Positions 20,800 through 32,971 of a DNA stretch of 64,000 bases are shown here, in pieces. The notes below the pieces were generated by a model that made no database searches, was not told where the DNA came from, and saw only the letters and a list, made by a program, of their open reading frames with translations. This stretch comes from Polytrichum commune (lineage: Eukaryota > Streptophyta > Polytrichopsida > Polytrichales > Polytrichaceae). How positions within the stretch are numbered: the stretch's first letter is position 1; every line of letters begins with the position of its first letter. The stretch lies in the NCBI GenBank assembly GCA_950295325.1, contig OX485804.1:21328001-21392000 (forward strand), written 5' to 3'. A program made the translations under genes and the position numbers.

Positions 20800-20811
20800 G
20801 AATATAGTGTT

Positions 20812-22098
20812 AAATGTAGAAAATTCAATTTGGGGGCACTTGTAATGACTGGCTGCAAAATCTACATTATTATTTCTCAAAATTTCTTAAAATTATTTTG
20901 ATTGAAAATAGTTTGCATTTGAAGACCTCCAACCTAGGGTTACATTAGCCTTTAAACCATGATACCAATTTGTAAGCCATATAGATAGGTGTGACAAACC
21001 CAATGGCATGGGCCAAAGCAAGGAGAATTGGGCGAGGATGGGGTTAGACATGTAGGGGGCGTAAGGTGTTTGAATTAAAAAGGGGGGGAAAGAGAGGAAA
21101 AGAAAGAAGGGTGAAAATACAGTAAAGCGGAGCTCTTGATCCTTGCACAAGTTTAAGCGAAAGTGATTCAAAACTAGACACTAACTTTGAATTTTGTGAA
21201 TTTTTATTTTACGAAAATTTTAAAAAGTATTATTGATATAGGAAGCCAAGTAATTTATGTTGACCAAAACAATCTTCAAAAATTCAACAAATTTCAGAAG
21301 ATAGTGTAGGTGATGTGCAAGTGCTGATATTGAACAAGTGTCAAAATTTTGTTTAAAATACAATGAAATTTTTTGTACTAATTATTTTCTATAAAATAAA
21401 TTTTGATCATGACCTCAAATTTATAATGACTTATAGGAATGAGAAAATGAAAATCAAGTCCAAAATACTTAAGTTCATAAAATTTACATTTAAACCAAAT
21501 CTAGCCATTTGATGTTGAGCAACACTACTTTTGATGATAAATTTTGTAGATCTCATCTTGGTATTTTAAATTTGAGTACTTATAACAACAATAAAGATCA
21601 TAATTATGAAAAATATTCAATGTAAAGAAAACGTTTTTACTATTTTTAGGTGTCAGACCACCAACAACTATGGTTTTACAATATTGAACAATTTTTTTGG
21701 TCTACTTTAACATGGTTGCACCTAGAAAAGATAAGAAACACCCTTATGGATCCTTCTTGATTTTAAATCATTTTGTAGGAGCGCTATGGCAAGGACGGGA
21801 TGGGTCCAAGCTGGTCAATATGTATTGGAAATATTAATAAAATTTTAACATAGAAACCTCTTATTGTTAAAAAAATTATAATTCAGTTACATCCAACAAG
21901 TGAGAAATATTCAACACATTCAATAATTTATAAAAGATAGATCTTCATAAAACCACTTATCAAATTTTGATCATAAAGTAGATATGTCACATGTCACCTA
22001 TTACCATAATATTGATCAAGAGAGATGATTTCATTTGCAACCCCATTTGTAACCCTTCCTAAACTTCTCATTTGGCCTAAAACATTCTTGTGGAACAA
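20812..22098. other. AT-rich shared block of copy A
   Basis: Matches copy B 43474-44752 throughout. No gene. It contains a stretch with AGGGGGGGAAAGAGAGGA (about 21079-21099) and long AT-rich runs. Confidence 0.5.
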
Positions 22099-22437
22099 CT
22101 CGGGGGGGGGGGGTAGTCATTGGTTGGAGTAGCAATATACATGCGAACAAATGATAGGGTATTTTAAAAACATGGGGGCACAGAATTATAAATGGACTTA
22201 AGAGTAATATAGGGTATCAAAAATGGCACTGGACATCTTTAAAGTACTATAGGGTATGGAATAATAAGTAATTTGGAATTATAAGTAATGCAAACCATTT
22301 TTCTATTAACCCAAAGTAGAAAATTACATAATGATGGCATGTGAAAAAAAGAAGAGAATTGAAAGTAATACCCCCCTATAAAATAGTGGTTGTTCGCACC
22401 TATATCCTTAACTTTTTAACACACTGACCCCCCCGAG
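22099..22437. mobile_element. MITE with CTCGGGG termini, 8 bp target duplication
   Basis: 339 bp insertion absent from copy B. Ends are CTC followed by a G run, and CCCCCCCGAG. It is flanked by a perfect 8 bp duplication TGGAACAA (22091-22098 and 22438-22445); copy B has the single, uninterrupted site. The G run at the left end is 12 long. It belongs with 39051-39840, which has the same terminus and target length. An 8 bp duplication suggests hAT, P or Merlin type; the terminus is not typical of any, so the superfamily is open. Confidence 0.85.
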
Positions 22438-22445
22438 TGGAACAA

Positions 22446-22929
22446 TGGGGGTTAACCCCTAAATAGTCAAGCCTTCGCACTAGATTTTGAGGCATTTCCA
22501 ACACCAATGTTGAACTTTTCCGTTCTACTTTTCTCTTATGTAGCATAATTGACTTTATTATCTTCAAATCCAAGTGTATGGATGTGAACCAAATTGGGCA
22601 TCGTATGTGAAACATATTGGCTCTTGTATTCTGTTCCTACATTAGGGCAACACATGGAACCGCCTCCTAAAACAAATAATGCCTCTCCAACAAAAAATCC
22701 GACACGCTTGAAGTGTGAGATTTTTATGTGTTATTTTGATCCACATGGTAGTGGGCACCACCCTACACCAATAGATGCCTTCCATTCACCTAGTTGGTCA
22801 CAAACCCATTGGAATATAAGGTGGCAACCCATTTTAGGTTGCATGAGCATTTAAGTATTAAGTGTGACCATGCTCGTTGTCCATTGTGCTTCCACAATCA
22901 TAACAATCGGTTGGATGTCTGTCAATTTT
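22446..22929. other. Shared block of copy A, no gene
   Basis: Matches copy B in the 44760-45640 area, with indels. Short plus-strand frames here are not conserved between copies. Confidence 0.45.
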
Positions 22930-24275
22930 TCCAAGTGGCAAGGGTGGAACTAGAATTTCCGACTTGGATGAGCATGAGGTGGCTCGTCTGCCAGCCAAGC
23001 TGTGAAGATGATCCAGATCTAAAACTCCAGCCCCATCCTCATTGAATGGAGCACACTTTGGAGCCTCCGGCTTGGGTTTGTGTGGCAAAAGATTTGTAAA
23101 ATCACTAGAGCAGTAAGTCTGCAGCAACAAATTCCTTCATATGTGTGTTTGGTTGTGGACTAAATTGGTGCAAGTTGAGTATTATGAACACAAAACCTAC
23201 AAGTCCCAGGAGTTGCTGAAGCTGTGTTTAATTTCCACCTGAAGAATCCATATTGTCAATGGATGCCATGGCAAGCCTTGATTTTTTGAGAATATTCTAC
23301 TTTCTGGTAGAAAATTTGAGGAGAGCAATTCAAAGTTTATTCTGGAAGTCACAAGAAGCAAATGTATGTGGATCACATTAGTCAGCAATATTGGCAAACA
23401 TTCATATACTCAAGTTTTGGAATGTTTGAGGAATATAAATTTTTATTGAATTGCACGGTTTGGTTCAATTATAATCTGTAAGAAAGAACAATCATCCTAG
23501 ATTTCACCAAAATGAAGTAATCCAGGACCTTTAAAAGCCTAGTATCAAGTGACCTCCAACATCTGTTTTATTTCCCTTCAACAAGTTTGCTGGACTTATC
23601 TCTCAAGCAAGAAGAATTGCAAAGACACTCCATATCTTAACATGCTTCAAGAGTGCAGAAGGATGTCATATACCTTTGCATGTAGAAAGTAAATGTCAAA
23701 CCTCAAAGTCTTCTTGAGCCAACCTTCGATATGACCAGGCTTGGTATGAAATGTGCTTCGCCAGTTGTGTGAATTGGTTGGTTGCTTGTTCGATTTTCTT
23801 CAAGTGGTAGAGAATGGGAAATAGTCCTATCCTAGATCATCATGAGGAAGCTTGTAGGCAAGCTGCTTTCCAGACGATTTTGGATGGGAGATCCCTCCCC
23901 CATCCTCTACTAAATGTAAGCATCTCAATCAATGTAATTCAGGTTGAGAGTACCCAGGGATTGATTGGGTAGATGTCCGTCGATGGAGTCAAGTTTCAAG
24001 TGGTGAAGGATGGGGCCAAAAATTCCGACTCAGATCATCAAGAATTGACTAGGCCAGCCAAGCTCTAATAATCTGATTCGGAATTTCCAGCCCCGTCCTT
24101 GACTAAATGTGAGAATCCGCAAGATGTCCGTCAACATTTATGACATTTCAAGTGGTGGAGGAAGGGGCTAGAATTTTCGACTTGGATCACCATGAATAAC
24201 TTTGGGAGACAACCAAGCTCTAGATGATCATAATCGAAAATTCCATCCCCACCCTCTACTAAATGGGAGCAGGTC
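22930..24275. repeat. Cluster of four fold-back repeats, about 125 bp each
   Basis: Four diverged copies at about 22930-23055, 23800-23925, 23993-24115 and 24147-24275. Each has a left arm like AAGTGGTGGAGGAAGGGGCT followed by AGAATTTTCGACTTGGATCA, and a right arm that is its inverted complement (GATCATAATCGAAAATTCCA then CCCCACCCTCTACTAAATG). Each can fold into a hairpin with a loop of about 40 bases. In copy B the third and fourth have been fused by a deletion between arms (45850-46020). Confidence 0.75.
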
Positions 24276-25060
24276 TTGAAGCCCTTGACTTGGAAAATGT
24301 AGTAGACTTCATTGCACAGGACCTACATAATGCAAACACAAAGAGATGAGTCAGTTTGCAAAATCAGGTACTCATAAGCTACACATTTCCAAGTTGGAGA
24401 ATCAATGGGATACTCTTGCAGTATTAGAAATCGTGTCTCACATTTAATTGTTAGCCGATTAGACCTGGCATGAGCCATGGCACTCACTGAGGCATGAGGA
24501 ACTTATCTTGTGATTGGCATGCATCAATTTTAAACAGGTGAGTATTATCCTTAGGATTCTATTCAATGGACTTGGATATTTGAGAAACATATTGGACCCA
24601 ACTATGCTTTCCAAATGACCCAGGTAATTTATATGGGAAAATCACAAGGACTTCTGATTGTGCTCGATCTAAAACAAACGTTGTTGGACAGCTTTATCTT
24701 GAGGCTAGTAGATCCTTTACCATTGCAGAGTGTCCTACTTAAGGTGGTCTAGTGTAAATTCATCCCAAAATATATGTGGCCTAGTCATGAAATAGCGTTG
24801 CACAAGCCACGATTATTTCTTAATATTCTCCTAGTGCCATCACATCCGCTGTGACACTAGAAGTGTCATCAAAGGTTTTGAGACTTGATACAAAACATAC
24901 CTGCTTAGAAGTCGATGTAAGCACAAAGCCCATTCAAGTGAAGTGGTATATCCATGCCCACCAGAAATTTACTAGAAGATGATACACTTGGTGGTGGTCA
25001 CCAGACCTCATTTGTCCAATACTCACATTCACGAATATCCCACACAAATCCCAGTTAAAA
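24276..25060. other. Shared block of copy A, no gene recognised
   Basis: Aligns closely with copy B 46020-46850. Strong conservation between copies but no open frame of note and no terminal repeats. Confidence 0.5.
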
Positions 25061-25332
25061 ATTGTTAAAGTGAGTGCACACAAAACATAAATTGCTAACA
25101 CAAATCAAACACGAGATGAATGGAAGGCCCAAGGAACCACACTACATCTCCCAATATGCAGTTCCGCTACTACACAACCACTTTCTAAAGTTAAATTTTA
25201 GGAAACCAATCAACTCTCATGGCAACTTGGAGTATAGCATATTACATTCCCATGTTGTGCTATTGTACTAATGGACACATATTAAGACTAATGACTCAGA
25301 GACAGAATAACCAGGATGACAGCTCCATATAA

Positions 25333-26063
25333 CTGAAAACTTGCATGTGCACCAAATCACACTTTGTGGCCAAGATTGAGACATCGTCAGGATGAACATT
25401 GGAGAATGAATTAGCAGATCCCACGAGAAATCAATGCAAGGAGCTGCAATCAGGAGTTTAGTTTCACATAAACTTACACAAAGGCTGCTAGTGGGAAGCC
25501 ATGGCCGGGAGATCCAGAAAGACAACCCCTTGCAACTCTCAGATTGGGAGATGATATGTACTAGTAGACATGATGCACAAACAAAGAAAGCCCTCCAATT
25601 ACATGGCATGCATAAGTTTTGCTGATAGGGCTCAAAACTTACCAAATTGAAGACATCCAATTGAAGTGAAGTGGGAGATGCAAGCATCCTATAGCCATTA
25701 GCAATAGGTACATCAACCCAACACCAACCAGCTTCAACAGGAAACCTGAAAAATCGAACTCCAACTACTGAAAATTCTAAAAGATCACCTGCACACTAAA
25801 ACTTGAATGCCCTCTACAATCTGCACAACCCATATCCAAGCTTTTCCTTCATAGATGTGTGATATAAAATTTTCCAAATTTGCCAATCTTAAACTTACAA
25901 ATTGCACAACTTCAAGCCATGACTCCATTTTGGTGCTTGCAGGGTTAGTATTGATGTTAACCTTCACCATCAAGCTATCTTCTTCATGTGCACTTGTAAA
26001 CACAAGCTCTACCGGGATCTCAAAGGTTGCCATGGGCCGGATGGCAACAGTAGTGAGAGCATT
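25333..26063 (-). pseudogene. Split gene relic with intact splice sites (copy A)
   Basis: Exon-like blocks on the minus strand. Block 1 (about 26063 to 25899) reads TVAIRPMATFEIPVELVFTS, then AHEEDSLMVKVNINTNPAST, KMESWLEVVQF and donor GTAAGT. Block 2 (25745 to 25643) follows acceptor TTTTTCAG, reads FPVEAGWCWVDVPIANGYRM, LASPTSLQLDVFNL, and ends at donor GTAAGT. Block 3 (from 25443) follows acceptor CTGATTGCAG and contains GSANSFSNVHPDDVSILATK and CDLVHMQ. Phases between blocks 1 and 2 do not fit directly, so an exon is missing or the gene is dead. No family is recognised. Copy B (47400-47900) has lost the first donor and an acceptor. Confidence 0.5.
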
Positions 26064-26239
26064 TTTCGAAAAGCTTTTTCAGCTCTCACCATTTGAGCTC
26101 TTGATCAAGGACTCGTCCACCAGTTGCTAAGCTTCCACTGCAAACATGGCAATCTTCATAAACAGCATGTCATCACCCAACATGCTCTAACTTTTGCCAC
26201 TTGATAGAATTACACCAATATCACAATCGTGACGTGAAA

Positions 26240-27500
26240 CCTTGCGATTGATTGCGTTTGAACTAATGGCAATGCGCGCGCATGTCAGGATGGTTTTGGT
26301 GTCATCCTACCAAGTGGCAATGTTAGAGAATGGTGGGCAATGGAAGGTCGTGGGCACACCTGAAACTGAGATGAAGACCTGGAGCAAGTCCTGCTTCCAA
26401 CTAGGCTTGGCAACCTTCAAGGCATGAGCAAATGCAAGAGCTACACCTGTGGCACTCACTAACTGTTAGACCTCAGAACTTGCCACACAAATCGGCGATA
26501 CAATGCAAATTTCTTCTGGGTGTGCTTTCTTAAAGGATATGGCCCTAGCACGAAAAGGCTGTGTCCAAAACATTGAGGGTTGCAGGCAATTATCGTCGTG
26601 CATGTACCTTATGCTCAGGTCAGCTGAGGCCTGAATCAACTGTTTCTTCGGCTGGTAGAACTTCTGGAGAATTTTGAGGCTTGTTTGGAAAGACCTCATC
26701 TGTCCCCTGCCACTCACATTCACAAATTTTCACCTTGTCTCAGCTACAAAATGTTGAAGTGAGTGCACACAAAACAGAAATTGCCAACACAATTTAACCA
26801 CAAGCTGGTTATTCAACCACATTTGTGAATGGAGAGCCCAAGGAACCACAATATATTTCCCAATGTGCAGTTCCACTTGCCAGACACCCACTTTCTAAAG
26901 TTGAATTTCAGGAAAGCAATCAACTCTCATGGTCACTTGAAGTATAGCATACTACATTCCAGTGTTGTGCTATCAAACTAATGCACACATATTAAGACTA
27001 GTGCACACAACATTCATCTGGCTTCTTGATTTGCACATGTACACACAAGCTCTACCAGGATCTCAAAGGACACCATGTGCCAGATCGCAACAAAAGTGAA
27101 AGCATTTGCTGAAAATGGTAGTCAGCTCTCACCATTTGAGCTCTTGATCAAGAACTGCTCCGCCTGTCGTTGCTTCCACCTTAAGCATGGAAATCTTCAT
27201 AAACAACATGTCATCACCCAACATGCTCTAACTATTGCAACTTGGTAGAATTACATCAATATCACAATCATGAGGTGAACCCCTGCGATTGATTGCATTT
27301 GCACTAATCACAGCGCTTGTCGCGATGGTCTTGGTGTCATCCTACCAAGTGGCAATGTTAGAGAATAGTGGGCAACGGAAGGTCGTGGGCACACACTGGA
27401 AAATGAGATGAGGACCTGGAGCACATTCTGCTTCCAACTAGGCTTGGCAACCTTCAAGGCATGAGCAAATGCAAGAGCTAGACTTGTGGCACTCACTAAC
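26240..27500 (-). pseudogene. Exon-like frames conserved three times (LVSAT...FAHAL)
   Basis: On the minus strand the frame LVSATSLALAFAHALKVAKP SWKQ is seen at about 27490-27410, again at about 26460-26390, and in copy B at about 48330-48260. It is followed in two copies by SLTLPLGRMTP. A neighbouring frame at 26720-26600 reads CECEWQGTDEVFPNKPQNSP. These look like decayed exons of the same gene as the split relic nearby. No function can be assigned. Confidence 0.3.
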
Positions 27501-27959
27501 TGTTAGACCTCAGAACTTCCCCACACAAATGAGCGACACAATGCCAATGTCTCCTGCTCATTCTTTCTTATAGGGCATGACCCAAGTACGGCAAGGCTGT
27601 GTCCGGAACCTTCAGGGTTGCAAGCAATTACAGTATATCATGGCATGGGCATGTACATTACACTCGCGTCATATGAGGTGTAAATCAACTGTTTCCTTCA
27701 GCTGGGAGAATTTTGGGGAGTTTTGAGGGCTTGGTTTAAGAAAGTTGAAAGGAAAGGTGCTTAAACCAACACTTTAAGCTATTGCACATACATACGGCTA
27801 TGTGGTTGATATAAAAAGATGCATTCTTATATTAGCCTTTGGGCTAAACATAGGTATAAAGAAGAAGAAGATAATAGCCTCAATTGAATATTAGATAAAT
27901 ATTCAAAGTCAAAACCACTACCCTTCTCAAACTAATCCCTCACTGCTTCTTCTTTTCTT

Positions 27960-30430
27960 GGGAAAGAATTAAATTAATCCATAAAACCAAAGAGGGGTTC
28001 AACTTATCTAGGAAAGGCAACTTTTGATGGTTGGGAAAAAAAAGGAGAGGATAACTTTCATTGAAGGTGTGAGAAGTCATCCTTACAATACACCTCAATG
28101 GTGCATCAGATACACATTCAAATACCTAAGTGCCGATCAAAAGACCGTTTGTAGTGTATTTTTTTTCATAGCCCTTCACAGAACCAACTTCTAATTCTAT
28201 AGTTCCTTTTCAAATGTGCTATAGAAGCTTTTTGAAAGACATACCTTATTCAAAGCTAACAAGCATGCTCATGTAACCAACAATTTTCTCTTAGGAGATC
28301 TTTCTTGTTAGTTGCCATTGGGACAATCTTGTAAAATACCTTGTATAACTTTGTGAGAGGCTCCAAAAGAAAAAAAAGGCACCCTCCTTTGACAACCAAA
28401 TTCGGAGTTGCCAACCCCATGCCACCCAATGAGGTCTAAAGAATATAGTATGACTCACCCCTTCAACTAGGTTATAAATAAATCTAGACTTACGCATGAA
28501 TTTTGGACATAATTATGACATTTATAGAAACTAGTGCTAGACATGGACTCAATGTCTTGTTGAAACATATTTTAATTGCATGCACACTAATGTGTTATTA
28601 GCAAAACAAATACACATCTAGAGTGATTATTTGATCCCATTGATTCTCAAAGCCTTATGTATAATGTTGAGTTTCTAATCTCATTTCCCAAATAATTTGA
28701 CCTTTCCATGTAAACATTTTCCCAACAATAAAATAAAATAAAACGATTTCGAAAATAATATGACATTTCCATGACGTAAATAAATAACTCAAATAGCCCC
28801 TTTCTATGTTCTTGGTTGAAGTTCTCTACATGTCATTTATTACCACAAAAAGCCTAGAAGAAATGAATTTTATTTGCATCCCCAATGTCCTTTCCAAATT
28901 TTCCATATATTCATTCCTACACAGAAACAATCACTAAAAATGTAACAAATCCATAATGAGGGCCTAAAAATGACAAATGTACATCAAATTGACATGAATC
29001 TTGGAAAGAAGTGCACTTCCACCCAAAACAAAATTTTAATCTATGCGTTGAAAATAAGACAGACAAATATAGTGGATAGAAGTGAGATTGACTAACTTAT
29101 AATTTTGGAAAATATTTCTCCACATGCAAGAAATTGGCCTAGTGGTGTAATCTGAGTTCCCTCTTGAGTCCAAGTTCCAAGTCCCCACCATGGCAATATA
29201 TTATTTTTAGGAGCCAATGGCAATTTGATAGATTGCGATCACCCCTAGTTTTGCGTTAGACCTACCAATTTTTGATGGGCTCAACACAATATCCAGTAGA
29301 CCATGAAACATTATCTACTTGATGTCATGTAGGATGCCATGCAGAGTTTTCATCCCAATTTAAAGTTTGGTAAACTTTTCATCCAAGTGAGCTTGGACCT
29401 ACTCTAGCTTCTCGACCAATCACATAATTTGTATAACATGGGTCAAGGGCCCTTAAGGTCTACTATAAAGTGACCCCCCAAGAGATACACTGTGATCACC
29501 TATTAATGTGGTTTATCATTTGGAGTTAAGTGATGCTATATATGTTATTGATAGTATCTTGATTTACCTAAATAACACAATAGCTATTATGGGCTTTAAG
29601 GAGCATGATATACATTATGTGATTAAAGATGATGTGCTTAGCTAAAAAGTTCCAATAACATATAACTCCAAATGTTAAACAACTGTAATAGGTGATATTG
29701 TTGTACATTGTTCATGGTATTTAGTGTCATGTACACTATTTGCGAAGGGCCTATACTAGATGCCTAGAGGTCTCAAAGTGTTGTGAATTAGATATTATTT
29801 TTCAACATAAGTAACTTTTCAAAGTAAACAATCATTTAAATTATGACATTTATCGTAGCACATTTGGATACTTGAGATGATGATTTTGCATTTTAGTATG
29901 CAGGGGCAAGATATTATTGAGCATACTAAATGACAAGGGTCATGTGTTTATATTTTAGAATGCAAGAGGAAGATATTGTTGAGCATAAGTCTAATGCTAA
30001 GCGTCATTTGTGTACACTTTAGTGATCTTGTAGATCATGTGTGTAACATAGGCATACAGTGACCTCATAACACTATTGAACATACTCATGCCAAATAATT
30101 AGTAAGCACACTTGAACGCCAGGTGCCATGAGGTCGCACTAGTGATGAAGTTGTTCTTCATTATTGTAGTCTAATGTATGCCTCACATTAGGGTAAGTGA
30201 CATTATTCTGCATGTGACACTAAATACAATAAATGGTGTAGTAATATGCATTCATTGGCTATCTCCTCTCGCAAATGTTGGGAGAGAATTGCATTATCAA
30301 GTTGAGTCCCTATAAGGTAGAGGGTGCTAAAACCAACACCCCACCCAAAACCAACACTCTGTAAATGCCTCCCAATCGCCAACACTCTAGTACTTTGAAT
30401 TGTTCCCCATGGTGTAGGAGTGGCCAAGCC
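27960..30430. repeat. Block inverted relative to copy B (49240-51740)
   Basis: This block matches copy B in reverse orientation over about 2.5 kb. For example TAGACCTACCAATTTTTGAT here reads as its complement at about 50375, and CAAAGTTATACAAGGTA of copy B (51337) is the complement of sequence at 28330. DNA on both outer sides matches in direct orientation. No gene is recognised inside. Confidence 0.85.
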
Positions 30431-30459
30431 TCGTTTGTGTAGTCATTAGTGTAATCAAG

Positions 30460-31100
30460 TATATGTTAATTTCATAGTAATCCACACACATCATTTAGGT
30501 TTCCAATGAAGAGTTCACCCCCGGGCTATTTACAAACTTTGAAATTTGTGAAAAGAAATTCATAAATATTTAGAAAACATTATGACCTACCTAGCCAAGA
30601 AATTCATTTTGATAGTAAAAATATCTCAAGAAACATCTCAAGAAACGTCTACATATAGAAGACGGTGCAAGTGGTGTGCAAGTGGTGAAAATGAACAAGT
30701 GATTGACAAAATTTTGGTTAAAATACAATAAAATTACATTGATTTGAAGATATTTTACAAAATTATTTGACAATGACCTTAAGTTCAAAATCAATTCAAG
30801 GAATATGAAGAGAAAAAGTCCGGTTCAAAATAGTTAAGGTCATGAAATTTATGTCCAAAACCAGATTTAGCCATTCGTTTTTGTGCATTTCTTTTAAATG
30901 ATGAATTTTGAAGACCTCATCTTGGTATTCTACATTTGAGTGCATTTGAAAAAAACTATTCACAACATTTTATGATTGAAAGCTTTTTGGAAGTGCCATG
31001 CAATTTCAATAGCAACCTGTGGGAACCAAATCACTACTAAAATTGTCTATCCATGTAGAGTTGAGTTTAGGGCTTCATGGGTTTGAACTTTCACCTTCAA
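30460..31100. other. Shared block of copy A, no gene
   Basis: Matches 53315-53940 in direct orientation. AT-rich, no coding content. Confidence 0.5.
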
Positions 31101-31116
31101 CTCTCACCATCTGGGT

Positions 31117-32335
31117 AATGTCCACCCTCTGAACATATGATATAGGTGATGGTTTTAGATTGCCTACAAGTGTAACTTCCAACCCTCGTAACTTTTGCAT
31201 ACAATATCCAAACGATGTGTTTTTTTAGGACATTAGAATTCTCTTGCTCTTGCAGACCAGAAACTACATAAATCCAACAATTTATCACAGTGGAAACTAC
31301 GCTCAGCGCTCATTATGTCCGTTGGGGACTACATGCCATATTGATAAGGCCGGAGTCAGAGTGCATTATGTGGGCTGTGTACAGGTCTTCCTGGTGGCAT
31401 GACGCGTGGAGCGTTGGGCAGTGGGCACGTGATTGCTGTTGCAGTTCTGGTACTGCCCGTGACTGCACTGCAGTACGTGTGCATGGCTGACACAGTCTGA
31501 GTCATGCTGGTGCATACTTAGTTGTCCGTTAATGGGCTGATAAGCAATCCAGTACTCATGACCAAGCTGGTCCTTGACATATCAACTCAGACTCTTTTGT
31601 CATTACTCTTAACTGCAGATAACTTAACTGCGTAGTAATTACTGCAAGATTAGCGCCGTTAGTCCATCCCTGCATTAATATTTGAACCTTGTTCTTCTAT
31701 GCACCCACCAATCAATGACCATGCATGGTGTGAGCGATCTACGCCCTCCTAATTGACTGCAGTAACTTACTCCAGGCTCTTAATTACCTCCACTGGCAGC
31801 TATACATATATATATATGTATATATATGACTATTAGAATAATATGCAGGCCAAAAAAAAGTGCGATGCACATGCTGCAAGCCCAATAATTACTTCAGTCA
31901 TATAACATACTTGAGTTATTCAGCCACAGAGCTAGCAAGCATTCCTGACTCCTGCAGGGTGAATGTTCCCGAGGAATGTGAAAATTCCTGCGTGATAAGT
32001 TATAACACAGAGACTTGTTGTCTGCAGCGCCAGTAACTTAACTATGCCGCAGTACCTCCTTCCTCCTCAACAATATCTCTGGCCCTTTCAAAGCCCTGAC
32101 GCATGAGGACACACCTGGTCGCCCTCTATCATGCTGGCTGCATTAATAAGCTAACGCGGCTTTGCAGGGACAAGCTGACGCTGGCAGCAATGTCAACTTC
32201 GGCAGAGTCCACACTCGTGTGTGCATGTACACTCGTGTATGCATGTACACTCTTGTTCAGTACATTGCCAACACGTGAATATCTACATTCTATGTAATAT
32301 TTGTTAGTGTCACTTGCTCTTCAGAATTACACCAT
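31117..32335. repeat. Triplicated segment, copy 1
   Basis: About 1.2 kb present three times: here, at 32972-35870 (split by a CACTA element) and at 53943-56440 (split by a pogo-like element). It begins near GTCCACCCTCTGAACATATG and ends near CACTTGCTCTTCAG. Rich in GTGCATGG and TTAACTGCA motifs. Contains a decayed version of the exon-like frame described at 35445-35789, and a tandem ACACTCGTGT repeat at about 32208-32255. Confidence 0.8.
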
Positions 32336-32971
32336 GCTACATCTAGAAAGCATTGTTCAACTTGGTATTATTCACTAAAAATTACTATTCATTGTAGCAT
32401 TATTTACTGTCAAGCATGTGTTTGCATATAATTTTCTTCTTTCACTCTAAAAGCATCTTAGAACACGAATTGATTTTCTTAAAATGTATGGTAAATGGGC
32501 ATGCATTCGTGAATTAAGTATCACTCAATAGAGATTTCAACCCTCACTACTTTCGAGACATGACAAACTAATGTATCATGTATGTTTTGAGAATTAGTAC
32601 CACACGCACTAATTCGGATAATCAATGTACTAAGCATTTGGGGTAAATTTGCTGGGCCAAGCTGCTAGTGGAATTTAATGGAAACTCAATGATTTCACCC
32701 ACATTGATTTTCTAGAAACTCAATTACTATAGCTAACACTAATTTTGTACTAAAAATATTACATGGGTTGTAAATTAATGTGGCCCACATGAATTCTCAT
32801 TATGAAAATTAGTGTGGGCTCTAGAAAATTATTATGGCTTACAGTATTAAGACTATTTAGCATACTTGTTGGAGGAAGTAAGAAAGTGTATTGGTAACAT
32901 GAGCTATGTACACCAAAACCAACAACTAACCTAAAACCAACACCTAAATATCTTGCATAATAATTCAATGT
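32336..32971. other. AT-rich stretch, no gene
   Basis: No repeat termini or coding frame recognised. It includes CCTAAAACCAACACC near 32930, a motif shared with 30330 and 49290 that may be an older repeat fragment. Confidence 0.45.

Larger units (their letters stand above)
13988..20811. mobile_element. 6.8 kb TIR transposon with gene cargo; absent from copy B
   Basis: Left end AACACTATATTC (13988-13999), right end GAATATAGTGTT (20800-20811), a perfect 12 bp inverted repeat. A second matched block GGAGACTTTT lies 7 bp further in on both sides. It is flanked by AAAT on the left (13984-13987) and right (20812-20815), and copy B has a single AAAT at the exact matching point (43470-43473) with the same flanks. 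The interior is much more GC-rich than the flanks and carries pieces of several genes on both strands. No transposase is recognised. Taking CACTA...TAGTG as the true termini would make it a CACTA element, but then the 3 bp flanks (TAA and TTA) do not match. Confidence 0.85.
25060..27700. repeat. Internal partial duplication within copy A
   Basis: 25070-25290 matches 26756-27000 (shared GTGAGTGCACACAAAACA start and CAATCAACTCTCATGG), and 26020-26460 matches 27060-27500 (shared CAGCTCTCACCATTTGAGCT). Copy B has the second block only once. A local duplication of about 1 kb or more therefore occurred in copy A after the large duplication, or was lost from B. Confidence 0.75.

Noticed and set aside
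13988..20811. Helitron as the carrier of captured genes
   Set aside because: Helitrons lack terminal inverted repeats and target duplications; both are seen here.
20941..20990. LTR retrotransposon primer-binding site (GATACCAAT-like)
   Set aside because: No paired LTRs, no polypurine tract and no gag/pol motifs nearby.
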